From Streptomyces sp. NBC_01268 (GTDB lineage: Bacteria; Actinomycetota; Actinomycetes; Streptomycetales; Streptomycetaceae), in the NCBI RefSeq assembly GCF_036240795.1, contig NZ_CP108454.1, forward strand, positions 8,058,001-8,122,000: a stretch of DNA of 64,000 bases. Direction: 5' to 3'. Numbering within the stretch: position 1 is the stretch's first letter; the number at the start of each line of letters is the position of its first letter. The notes beneath the pieces are model-generated. The model was given only the letters and a program-made list of their open reading frames with translations. It did not search any database and had not been told where the DNA came from. A program made the translations under genes and the position numbers. Shown one piece after another: positions 57,442 to 64,000 of the stretch.

Positions 57442-58731
57442 TCACCGTCCGTCTGACCGAGGTCGCCCGAGCTCAGGACCACGACCGCCCTCTCGGAAGC
57501 GGACCCGGACGGTCAGCCCACCGCCCTGGCGGTTCGCCGTCGCCGTCGCCCGTGCCCCGTGGGCCCGCGCGATCGAGTCGACGATCGACAGGCCGAGGCC
57601 GACGCCCTCGCCCTCGCCGGGCCCGTGGGTGCGGGCGGCCGAGCGGCGGAACGGCTCGAAGAGGAGCGGTACGGTCTCGGGCGGCACGGCGGGCCCGGTG
57701 TTCGTCACCGCGATGCCGTCCGGGCCGGTCCGGACCTCCACCCGGCCGCCCTCGGGGACGTTGTGGCGCACCCCGTTCGCGATCAGGTTGTGCAACAGGC
57801 GTTCCAGCAGCACCGGGTCCCCCTCGACGGTCAACGGCCCGGGTCGTACGACGACGGTCACCCTGCGTTCGGCCGCCTCGCCCGTGAGCGCGGCGGCCGT
57901 CTCCCGGGCGACCTCGTCCAGGGCGACCCGGCGCCGCTCCTGGAGCCCCTGGTCGGAGGCGGCGAGCAGGAGCAGCCCCTCGATGATCCGCTCGCTGCTG
58001 TCGGCGACCTCGATGAGCTTGGAGCGGATCCGGGCCACCCGCTCCGGCGAGGGGTCCCCGGCGAGTCCGATCTCCGCCGCCGCGCGCTGCACGGCGACCG
58101 GGGTGCGCAGCTCGTGGGCGGCGTTCGCGGCGAACCGCTGCTGGGCGGAGACGAGCTGCTCCATCCGCCCGAGCATGCCGTCGAAGGTGTCGGCGAGCCG
58201 CTTGAGCTCGCCGGGCGGCGCGTCGAGGGCGATCCGCTCGTGGAGGTTGGCGGCGGACAGCCGGCGGGCGGTGTCGGTGATCACGGCGATCGGCCGCAGC
58301 ACCCGCCCGGCCGCCCACCAGGCGAGCGCGACCGAGAGGACGGCGTAGCAGGCGAGCACGATCACCGAGACCGTGAGGAGGCGGTCCAGGGCGGCGGACT
58401 CGGCGGCGTCGCTGACCGACCGGGTGATCGCGAGGGTCTGGGACGGAATCAGACTCGCGCCCGGGCTCGGGGCGGGGCTCGCCGGGACCGCGCTGGGCAG
58501 CGGGGTGGTGGGCAGGAAGCTCTGCGAGGCGTCCGGCGGATGTTCGAACCGCTGGGCCGGCACCGCGACGCCGACGGCCAGGCTGATGGAGGAGTACAGG
58601 CTCTCGTACACGAGCCAGTACACGAACCCGGTGAGCAGCGCGCCGGCCAGCACGAGGAGCCCGGCGTACAGGGCGGTGAGCCGGGTGCGCTCCCCGCCGA
58701 GCGGGACGCGCGCGAAGAGGCGGCGGCTCAT
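57442..58731 (-). CDS. Sensor histidine kinase
   Basis: 429-aa membrane kinase. Two membrane spans (about 18-42 and 125-148) frame a short Pro/Ser-rich extracytoplasmic loop. HAMP region follows (WWAAGRVLRPIAVITDTARRL). H-box FAANAAHELRTPVA holds the phosphorylated His; N-box HNLIANGVRHN, then GPGEGEGVGLGLSIV as the G-box. Its ATG overlaps the stop of the response regulator gene, so the pair is coupled. The small sensor loop is typical of envelope-sensing kinases. Signal unknown; the divergent exporter operon is the likely output. Confidence 0.95.
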   Translation of the reverse strand: MSRRLFARVPLGGERTRLTALYAGLLVLAGALLTGFVYWLVYESLYSSISLAVGVAVPAQRFEHPPDASQSFLPTTPLPSAVPASPAPSPGASLIPSQTLAITRSVSDAAESAALDRLLTVSVIVLACYAVLSVALAWWAAGRVLRPIAVITDTARRLSAANLHERIALDAPPGELKRLADTFDGMLGRMEQLVSAQQRFAANAAHELRTPVAVQRAAAEIGLAGDPSPERVARIRSKLIEVADSSERIIEGLLLLAASDQGLQERRRVALDEVARETAAALTGEAAERRVTVVVRPGPLTVEGDPVLLERLLHNLIANGVRHNVPEGGRVEVRTGPDGIAVTNTGPAVPPETVPLLFEPFRRSAARTHGPGEGEGVGLGLSIVDSIARAHGARATATANRQGGGLTVRVRFREGGRGPELGRPRSDGR

Positions 58732-59387
58732 GACGCGATCCGGTAGCCGGCGCCGGGCACCGTCTCCACCACGGGCGGCTCGCCCAGCTTGGCCCGCAGC
58801 TTGCTCAGGGTGACCCGTACCGCGTTGGTCCGGTAGCTGGTGTGCTCCTCCCAGACCTGCTCGATCAGGTCCTCGCCGCTGACCACCGCACCCTCCGCCC
58901 GCAGCAGCGCCTCCAGGACGCCGAACTCCTTGCGCGACAGGTGCAGGTGCCGGCCGTCCCGGCTGGCCTGGCGGCGGGCGGTGTCCAGCACGATCCCGCG
59001 GCGTTCGAGGACGGGCGGCAGGGCCGGCCTGGCGCGCCGGCCCAGCGCGAGCACCCGGGCGAGGAGCTCGTCGTAGGCGAAGGGCTTGGTGAGGTAGTCG
59101 TCGGCGCCCAGACCGAGGCCCTCGACCCGGTCCCGTACCGTGCCGGCCGCCGTCAGCATCAGCACCCGGGTCATCAGCCGCTGTTCGACCACGCGGCGGC
59201 ACACGTCGTCGCCGTGTATCCCGGGCAGGTCGCGATCGAGGACGAGGACGTCGTACTCCCCGAGCTGGAGCTTCCGCAGCGCTTCGAGGCCGTCGGCCGC
59301 CACGTCCACGGCGAGCGCGTCGCGGCGCAGCCCTTCGGCGATCATCTCGGCGAGGAACGCCTCGTCCTCCACCAGTAGTACGCGCAT
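58728..59387 (-). CDS. OmpR-family response regulator
   Basis: 219 aa. Receiver domain (1-115) with acidic pocket in LLVEDEAF, phosphoacceptor Asp in VLVLDRDLPG, LTAAG and TKPFAYDEL. C-terminal winged helix (125-219) shows HLSRKEFGVLEALL and RTNAVRVTLSKLRAKL, the OmpR/PhoB DNA-binding pattern. ATG 59387 begins exactly at MRVLLVEDE. It is coupled to the kinase gene downstream. Candidate binding repeats lie in the short divergent gap with the exporter operon. Confidence 0.97.
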   Translation of the reverse strand: MRVLLVEDEAFLAEMIAEGLRRDALAVDVAADGLEALRKLQLGEYDVLVLDRDLPGIHGDDVCRRVVEQRLMTRVLMLTAAGTVRDRVEGLGLGADDYLTKPFAYDELLARVLALGRRARPALPPVLERRGIVLDTARRQASRDGRHLHLSRKEFGVLEALLRAEGAVVSGEDLIEQVWEEHTSYRTNAVRVTLSKLRAKLGEPPVVETVPGAGYRIAS

Positions 59388-59476
59388 GCCCCCTGTGTAT
59401 CCGAAAGGGACCTTTCGCCGGTGTAAACGAAACCGCTGAGAGAAGCGAAACATCCCTTCGCGGCACCGTCACCGCC
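59388..59476. promoter_or_regulatory. Divergent promoter between response regulator and exporter operon
   Basis: Only 89 bp. It contains a 7-bp inverted repeat CGAAAGG-GA-CCTTTCG (59402-59417) and two direct CGAAAC repeats (59428-59433 and 59446-59451), 18 bp apart. Such repeats are what an OmpR-type regulator dimer binds. The lipoprotein ATG lacks a Shine-Dalgarno sequence, so its mRNA may be leaderless or nearly so. Confidence 0.55.
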
Positions 59477-59974
59477 ATGACGATTCGACGTATGACCCGC
59501 GTGGCCGCCGCCGGTTCCCTGGCCGCGGTCCTCGCCCTGTCCGCCGCCGCCTGCTCGGGTTCCACCCCGGGAGGAGGGGACGACGGCGGCGTGAGCGAAG
59601 AGGGCAAGAAGGCCGACCAGGCCTTCGAGCACCGCAAGTGCCTGCGCGAGCACGGCCTCGACGTACCCGAGCCCAAGCCGGGGGAGAAGGGCGTCGGACT
59701 CACCGTCGGCGGCGACGGCATGTCCAAGGAGAAGATCGAGCAGGCGTTCAAGGCCTGCCAGGGCAAGGCCGGCGGCGCCGGCCTCGGCAAGGAGCCGACA
59801 CAGGCCGACAAGGACAAGGCGCTCGCCTACGCGCGCTGCATGCGGGAGAACGGCTTCAACATGCCGGACCCGAAGTTCGAAGGCGGCGCCCAGCAGGCCC
59901 TGCCGATACCGCAGGGGGCGGAGATGCAGAAGTTCGAGAAGGCCGCCAAGGCGTGCGAGGGCGTGGCCCGATGA
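59477..59974 (+). CDS. Secreted lipoprotein, first gene of exporter operon
   Basis: 165 aa. Lipoprotein signal peptide: basic start (TIRRMTR), hydrophobic core and a lipobox ending SAAAC at about residue 26. The mature part is charged, with two similar Cys-containing helical units (HRKCLREHGLDVPEP and YARCMRENGFNMPDP), each followed by another Cys (KACQGKAG, KACEGVAR). This internal duplication suggests two disulfide-linked repeats. It probably sits on the outer face of the membrane. Its stop overlaps the next ATG, and the operon continues with exporter genes. ATG 59492 is an alternative start. Confidence 0.85.
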   Translation: MTIRRMTRVAAAGSLAAVLALSAAACSGSTPGGGDDGGVSEEGKKADQAFEHRKCLREHGLDVPEPKPGEKGVGLTVGGDGMSKEKIEQAFKACQGKAGGAGLGKEPTQADKDKALAYARCMRENGFNMPDPKFEGGAQQALPIPQGAEMQKFEKAAKACEGVAR

Positions 59975-61134
59975 GCGAGCGCAGCGACCGCAGCGAGGGT
60001 GAGCGCCCGCTCGGCCGGCGCCGGCTGCTCGTCGCCCTCGGGGCGATCGTCGCCGTCGCGGGCGCCGGAGCCGCCGCCACCGCCCTGAGCGCGGACCGGG
60101 ACCAGGATCCGCAGACCGCCGCCGCCGGCTCCCGCGGGCTGCCGCCCGCCACCGCCGCGGTCACCCGCGGCGACCTGAGCGACAGCTCCCAGAAGGACGG
60201 CACCCTCGGTCACCTCGGCGAGCGGAAGATCAACGCCGGCGGCGCCGGCGGCACCCTCACCTGGATCGCCCCGACCGGCTCGGTCGTCGAGCGGGACGGA
60301 CGCCTCTACGAGGTGGACGGCGAGCCGGTCCGGCTGATGTACGGCGACGAGCCCATGTACCGGACGCTCAAGACCGGCGACAAGGGCAAGGACGTACGGC
60401 AGCTGGAGGAGAACCTGGCCGCGCTCGGTTTCACCGGCTTCGACGTCGACGAGGAGTTCACGGCGAAGACCGCCGCCGCCGTCAAACGCTGGCAGAAGTC
60501 CCACGACATGAAGCAGACCGGCACGGTCGGCCCCGACCGGATCGCCTTCGCGGGCAGCGCGATACGCGTCAAGGACGCCGGCGCCGGCTCGGGCGGCGGT
60601 GCGGGGAGCGGAGGCGGCTCCGGCGAGGGCCGGCTCGCGCCCGGCGACCGGATCACTTCCGGCAGCCCGGTGCTCACGGTGACGGGATCCGAGCGGGTGG
60701 TCCGCCTCGAACTGCCCGTCGCCGAGGCCGAGTCGGCGAAGACCGGCACCCGTGTGAAGGTCCGGCTGCCGGACGGCACCGAACAGCCGGGGAAGGTGTC
60801 CGCGGTCGGCAGGACCGCGTCGGCGGGCGGGGACCCGCAGGACAAGACCCCGAAGATCGAGATCACCGTCTCCTTCGACCAGCCGGCCAAGGTGAAGGGC
60901 GTCGACCAGTCCCCGGTCACGATCGAACTCACCGGCCGCACCCGCCAGGACGTCCTGTCCGTCCCCGTCAACGCGCTGCTCGCGCTCCCCGGCGGAGGCT
61001 TCGGCGTGCAGGTCGTGGAACAGGGCGGAACGCGTGACGTCCGGGTCGAACTCGGCATGTTCGGCCAGGGCCGGGTCGAGGTCACCGGCGGAGGACTGCG
61101 CGAAGGCATGAAGGTCGGGGTGCCGAACGCATGA
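59971..61134 (+). CDS. Membrane-fusion-type protein with peptidoglycan-binding domain
   Basis: 387 aa. N-terminal membrane anchor (RRRLLVALGAIVAVAGAGA). A peptidoglycan-binding domain lies at about 135-195 (DKGKDVRQLEENLAALGF, FTAKTAAAVKRWQ). The C-terminal half has the HlyD/RND-type adaptor pattern (RLELPVAEAESAKTGTRVKV, then VSVPVNALLALPGGGFGVQV and GLREGMKVGV). Such proteins link a MacB-type ABC transporter to the wall in Gram-positives. ATG overlaps both the preceding stop and, at its end, the next ATG. Substrate unknown. Confidence 0.9.
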   Translation: MSERSDRSEGERPLGRRRLLVALGAIVAVAGAGAAATALSADRDQDPQTAAAGSRGLPPATAAVTRGDLSDSSQKDGTLGHLGERKINAGGAGGTLTWIAPTGSVVERDGRLYEVDGEPVRLMYGDEPMYRTLKTGDKGKDVRQLEENLAALGFTGFDVDEEFTAKTAAAVKRWQKSHDMKQTGTVGPDRIAFAGSAIRVKDAGAGSGGGAGSGGGSGEGRLAPGDRITSGSPVLTVTGSERVVRLELPVAEAESAKTGTRVKVRLPDGTEQPGKVSAVGRTASAGGDPQDKTPKIEITVSFDQPAKVKGVDQSPVTIELTGRTRQDVLSVPVNALLALPGGGFGVQVVEQGGTRDVRVELGMFGQGRVEVTGGGLREGMKVGVPNA

Positions 61135-61997
61135 GGGGCGAGAGGAACGCCGAGGCGTACGACACCGGGCCCTTCGGTGACACGGCGGGCGGTGCCCATG
61201 ACGCCCGGTGCGGTGACACGCGCGGGGACGAGCCCGCGGACGTGCACGGCACCGCGGAGCTCCACGCGCATCCCACCGAGGCCGCCGACGCGCCGCACCG
61301 CCCGGTGCCGCGCGTCGTGGACCTCAAGGGCGTCGTCAAGGAGTACGCGGGCGGGGTACGCGCCCTCGACGGGATCGACCTCGACGTCGGCCAGGGCGAG
61401 TTGGTCGGCATCGTGGGACCCTCGGGCTCCGGCAAGTCGACCCTGCTGCACATCGTCGGGACCCTCGACCGGCCCACCGCCGGGACCGTGGCGATCGCCG
61501 GCCACGACATCGCCGCGCTCACCGACCGGAAGGTCTCCGCGCTGCGGGCCCGGCACATCGGCTTCGTCTTCCAGGCCTTCCACCTGGTGCCGGGCGTCGC
61601 CGCCGTCGACAACGTCGCGGAAGGCCTGCTGTACTCCGGCTTGCCCCGCGCCCGCCGCCGCCGGATGGCCGCGGACGCCCTGGCCCGGGTGGGGCTCGCC
61701 GACCGCATGCGGCACCGCCCGCACGAGCTCTCCGGCGGGCAGAAGCAGCGCGTGGCCATCGCCCGGGCGGTCGTCGGGGAGCCCGCGCTGCTGCTCGCCG
61801 ACGAGCCGACCGGCGCGCTGGACTCGGCGTCCGGCGAGGCGGTGATGGAACTGCTGCACACGCTGAACGACGAGGGCGCCACGATCGCGGTCATCACGCA
61901 CGACACCGAGATCGCGGGGCGGTTGCCGCGGCAGGTCCGGATCCGTGACGGCCGGGTCGTCGCGGACACGGCCCGGGGAAAGGTCGTCGTCCGATGA
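61131..61997 (+). CDS. ABC transporter ATPase (MacB/LolD type)
   Basis: 288 aa. After a 60-residue polar N-terminal extension unusual for the family, a standard ATPase follows: Walker A GPSGSGKST, Q-loop FVFQAF, signature LSGGQKQR, Walker B LLLADEP and the switch VITHD. This composition matches the MacB/LolD subgroup, which works with FtsX-type permeases. It overlaps its neighbours by 4 bp on both sides, so stoichiometric expression is expected. Confidence 0.96.
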   Translation: MRGERNAEAYDTGPFGDTAGGAHDARCGDTRGDEPADVHGTAELHAHPTEAADAPHRPVPRVVDLKGVVKEYAGGVRALDGIDLDVGQGELVGIVGPSGSGKSTLLHIVGTLDRPTAGTVAIAGHDIAALTDRKVSALRARHIGFVFQAFHLVPGVAAVDNVAEGLLYSGLPRARRRRMAADALARVGLADRMRHRPHELSGGQKQRVAIARAVVGEPALLLADEPTGALDSASGEAVMELLHTLNDEGATIAVITHDTEIAGRLPRQVRIRDGRVVADTARGKVVVR

Positions 61998-63262
61998 GGC
62001 GCAGGACCGACCCGAGGGCCGGCCGTAGGTCCGGCCCCAGCACCGCCCCCGTCGCCGGGTCCGCCCGTCGGAACGGCCTGAGGGCCGCCCGGCTCGGTCC
62101 GCGCGACGTCCTGCACGTCGGCTCGGCCGGGCTGCGCAGCCGCCCCGTCCGCGTGGTGCTGTCCGCGCTCGGGATCGCCATCGGCATCGCGACGATGATC
62201 GCGGTGGTGGGCATCTCGGCCTCCAGCCAGGCCCAGTTGCTGCGGCAGCTCGACGCACTGGGCACGAACATGCTGGTCGCCAAGGCGGGCGAGGGGATGT
62301 TCAGCGGGCAGGACGTCAAGCTGCCCAAGGACGCGGTGGGCACGGTCTCCCGCATCGAGGGCGTCGAGAAGGCCGGCGCGACCGGCGACCTCGCGCGCTC
62401 GGTGCGCCGCTCCGAGAAGATCCCGGCGGCCGAGACCGGCGGCATCGCGGTCAAGGCCGCCACCGAGGGCATGCTCGACGTGCTGCGCGGCCGGGCGGCA
62501 TCCGGCACCTGGCTGAACGCGGCGAACGGCCGCTATCCGGCGGTGGTGCTGGGACATGTCGCCGCGGAGCGCCTGGGCATCGACCGGCCCGGGCGGCAGG
62601 TCTGGATCGACGACCGCTACTTCACCGTCGTCGGCATCCTCGACCCGCTGCCGCTCGCCCCGGAGATCGAGCGCTCGGCGCTGGTCGGCTGGGACGCGGC
62701 CCAGCGGCTGCTCGGCTTCGACGGACATCCGACCGCGGTGTACGAGCGTTCCACGGACGCGTCGGTACGCGAGGTCCAGCGGCTGCTCGCCCCGACGATC
62801 GACCCGCGGAACCCGCAGAACGTGGCGGTCGGCGACCCGTCCTCGGCGCTCAAGGCGAAGGCCGCCACGGAGGGCGCCTTCTCCACGCTGCTGCTCGGCC
62901 TGGGCGGCATCGCCCTGCTCGTCGGCGGCGTCGGGGTCGCGAACACCATGATCATCTCGGTTCTCGAGCGGCGCCACGAGATCGGCCTGCGCCGTTCGCT
63001 GGGCGCGACCCGGGGACAGATCCGGATCCAGTTCGTGACCGAGTCCCTGATGCTCTCGGGCCTCGGCGGCCTGGCCGGCGTGGCCCTCGGAGCGGCCGCC
63101 GTGGCCGCGTACGCCACCGCCGGCGGGCTGCCGTGGGTCGTCCCGCCCTGGGCGGCCGCGGGCGGCTTCGCGGCGACCCTGGCGATCGGCACGGTGGCGG
63201 GCCTCTACCCGGCGTTACGGGCGTCCCGACTGTCGCCGACGCTGGCGCTGGCGGCGGGGTAG
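61994..63262 (+). CDS. ABC transporter permease (MacB/FtsX type)
   Basis: 422 aa. One span near 50-75 (VRVVLSALGIAIGIATMIAV), a large extracytoplasmic MacB-type periplasmic-core region (about 80-285), then three spans near 290-420, with the FtsX motif VANTMIISVLERRHEIGLRRSLGA between spans 2 and 3. The N-terminus is Arg-rich. It completes the exporter with the upstream ATPase and adaptor. The exported molecule may be a peptide, lipid or antibiotic; nothing in the sequence decides. Confidence 0.95.
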   Translation: MRRRTDPRAGRRSGPSTAPVAGSARRNGLRAARLGPRDVLHVGSAGLRSRPVRVVLSALGIAIGIATMIAVVGISASSQAQLLRQLDALGTNMLVAKAGEGMFSGQDVKLPKDAVGTVSRIEGVEKAGATGDLARSVRRSEKIPAAETGGIAVKAATEGMLDVLRGRAASGTWLNAANGRYPAVVLGHVAAERLGIDRPGRQVWIDDRYFTVVGILDPLPLAPEIERSALVGWDAAQRLLGFDGHPTAVYERSTDASVREVQRLLAPTIDPRNPQNVAVGDPSSALKAKAATEGAFSTLLLGLGGIALLVGGVGVANTMIISVLERRHEIGLRRSLGATRGQIRIQFVTESLMLSGLGGLAGVALGAAAVAAYATAGGLPWVVPPWAAAGGFAATLAIGTVAGLYPALRASRLSPTLALAAG

Positions 63263-63288
63263 GGGAGCCGAAGGCCCCGCGGGGCGCT

Positions 63289-63318
63289 GCGGGGGCCGGT
63301 GCGATGCCCGGCCCCCGC
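63289..63318 (+). terminator. Terminator of exporter operon
   Basis: Perfect 11-bp stem (GCGGGGGCCGG/CCGGCCCCCGC) with an 8-nt loop, 26 bp after the permease stop. It lies between convergent genes and may serve both. A short GGTCGAC direct repeat follows near 63341; otherwise the 250-bp gap is empty. Confidence 0.8.
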
Positions 63319-63512
63319 GGCGGTCCCGCCGCCACGTTCCGGTCGACGGTCGACGGTCGACTGCGGTGCCGGACGCCGGCGCCGCCGCGTGAGTCGATGG
63401 GCGCCCGCGACCGGCTCGTCCCGGTGCGGGCGCCGAGCCCGTGCGGGCCGGATGCGGGCCGGGTCCCGGGCAGGACGACGACGGCGTCGCGGCCGCGTCG
63501 GCCGGGCGGTTC

Positions 63513-64000
63513 CTAGGGCCGGTCGAAGGCGTCGGGTGCGGGAGCGGTCACGACCTTGGGGAGGGCGCCCGGGTGCTCCCGCGCGAGCCAGCCGACGAGC
63601 TCCTCCCGGACGGCGCAACGGGTCGCCCACAGGTCGTCGGCGTCCTTGGAGGTCACGATCGCCCGCACCGTGATGCCGGTCGGCGAGGTGTCGGTGACGG
63701 CGAGGTCCCAGCCCCGCCCGTCCCAGGTGCCGCACGTGGTGAGGAACTCCTCGAGGTGCGCGCGCACGAGCGCGACCGGTGTCGTGTGGTCGCAGTGGAC
63801 GAACACCGACCCCGTCATCTCCGCGCCGCCGCGCGACCAGTTCTCGAACGGCCGCGAGGTGAAGTACGAGACCGGGAGCGTGACACGGCGCTCGTCCCAG
63901 GTCCGCACCGTGAGGAAGGTGAGGGTCACCTCCTCCACGACACCCCATTCGCCGTCCACGACGACGGTGTCACCGATGCGGACCATGTCGCCGAACGCGA
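63513..64000 (-). CDS. MscS-type mechanosensitive channel, C-terminal part
   Basis: Frame enters from the right edge and stops at 63513 (about 162 codons visible). It begins FGDMVRIGDTVVVDGEWGVVEEV, the start of the MscS beta domain (normally PFxxGDxIxxxGxxGxVxEI), then LTVRTWDERRVTLPVSYFTSRPFENWSR, a near-diagnostic MscS segment. The cytoplasmic alpha/beta domain follows. The membrane part lies outside the window. It would relieve hypo-osmotic pressure. A start at 63986 would be an artefact of the truncation. Confidence 0.9.
   Translation of the reverse strand, partial: AFGDMVRIGDTVVVDGEWGVVEEVTLTFLTVRTWDERRVTLPVSYFTSRPFENWSRGGAEMTGSVFVHCDHTTPVALVRAHLEEFLTTCGTWDGRGWDLAVTDTSPTGITVRAIVTSKDADDLWATRCAVREELVGWLAREHPGALPKVVTAPAPDAFDRP

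Noticed and set aside
57198..57482. Small minus-strand ORF between chitinase and kinase genes
   Set aside because: Composition is a random GC-rich mix, it overlaps the kinase 3' end and the chitinase control repeats, and no ribosome site is present.

Overview
The window is high-GC DNA with actinomycete codon habits (G or C in most third positions, many GTG starts, ATGA start/stop overlaps). The gene content (giant modular type I polyketide synthases, a GH18 chitinase with chitin-type promoter repeats, tandem Usp protein, PRC-barrel protein) points to a Streptomyces or close relative. This genus call is inferred from content, not from a marker gene.

Layout. (1) 1-1999: a partial beta-propeller (SMP-30/YVTN-like) gene diverges from a LysR-type regulator. 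(2) 2263-42962: a compact polyketide cluster of three huge, tandem PKS genes (5932, 3408 and 4032 aa) and one small SnoaL/NTF2-like gene. The line reads loading KSQ-AT-ACP, then seven extension modules and a terminal thioesterase. Coupling is by ATGA overlaps and matching docking ends. Three architectural oddities stand out: modules 1 and 2 have no AT domain although the other modules are ordinary cis-AT; module 4 has an ER but neither DH nor KR; and KS1 and KS2 share a perfect 428-bp tract with codon use unlike its surroundings. If the order is colinear, the chain is a propionyl-primed octaketide with one hydroxyl, five double bonds and one retained ketone, which could close to a 16-membered lactone (inference).

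(3) 43092-47469: stress and arginine genes: PRC-barrel protein, tandem UspA, basic amino acid antiporter and arginine deiminase. (4) 47774-49216: secreted lamin-tail-domain protein. (5) 49409-54393: an accessory stretch. A promoter that matches the PafBC/RecA-independent DNA-damage motif precedes a macrodomain gene and a fusion of a uracil-DNA-glycosylase-like domain to an R-S-ExE ADP-ribosyltransferase. Next come an Xre-HTH protein whose C-terminal half carries family-B DNA polymerase-like motifs and a coupled helix-turn-helix protein that resembles telomere terminal proteins. I regard the macro/UDG-ART pair as the best candidate for an undescribed system: a DNA-directed ADP-ribosylation toxin or repair module with its own eraser. 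The polymerase-like pair is the second best.

(6) 54507-55459: degenerate thioredoxin-like protein, a small broken ORF and a hypothetical protein. (7) 55561-57078: chitinase on the minus strand. (8) 57442-63262: a two-component system (minus strand) divergent from a lipoprotein, membrane-fusion protein, ABC ATPase and permease operon, likely an envelope-stress-controlled MacB-type exporter. (9) 63513-64000: the C-terminal part of an MscS-type channel that runs off the window.

No tRNA, rRNA, CRISPR array, transposase or discrete acyltransferase gene was seen.
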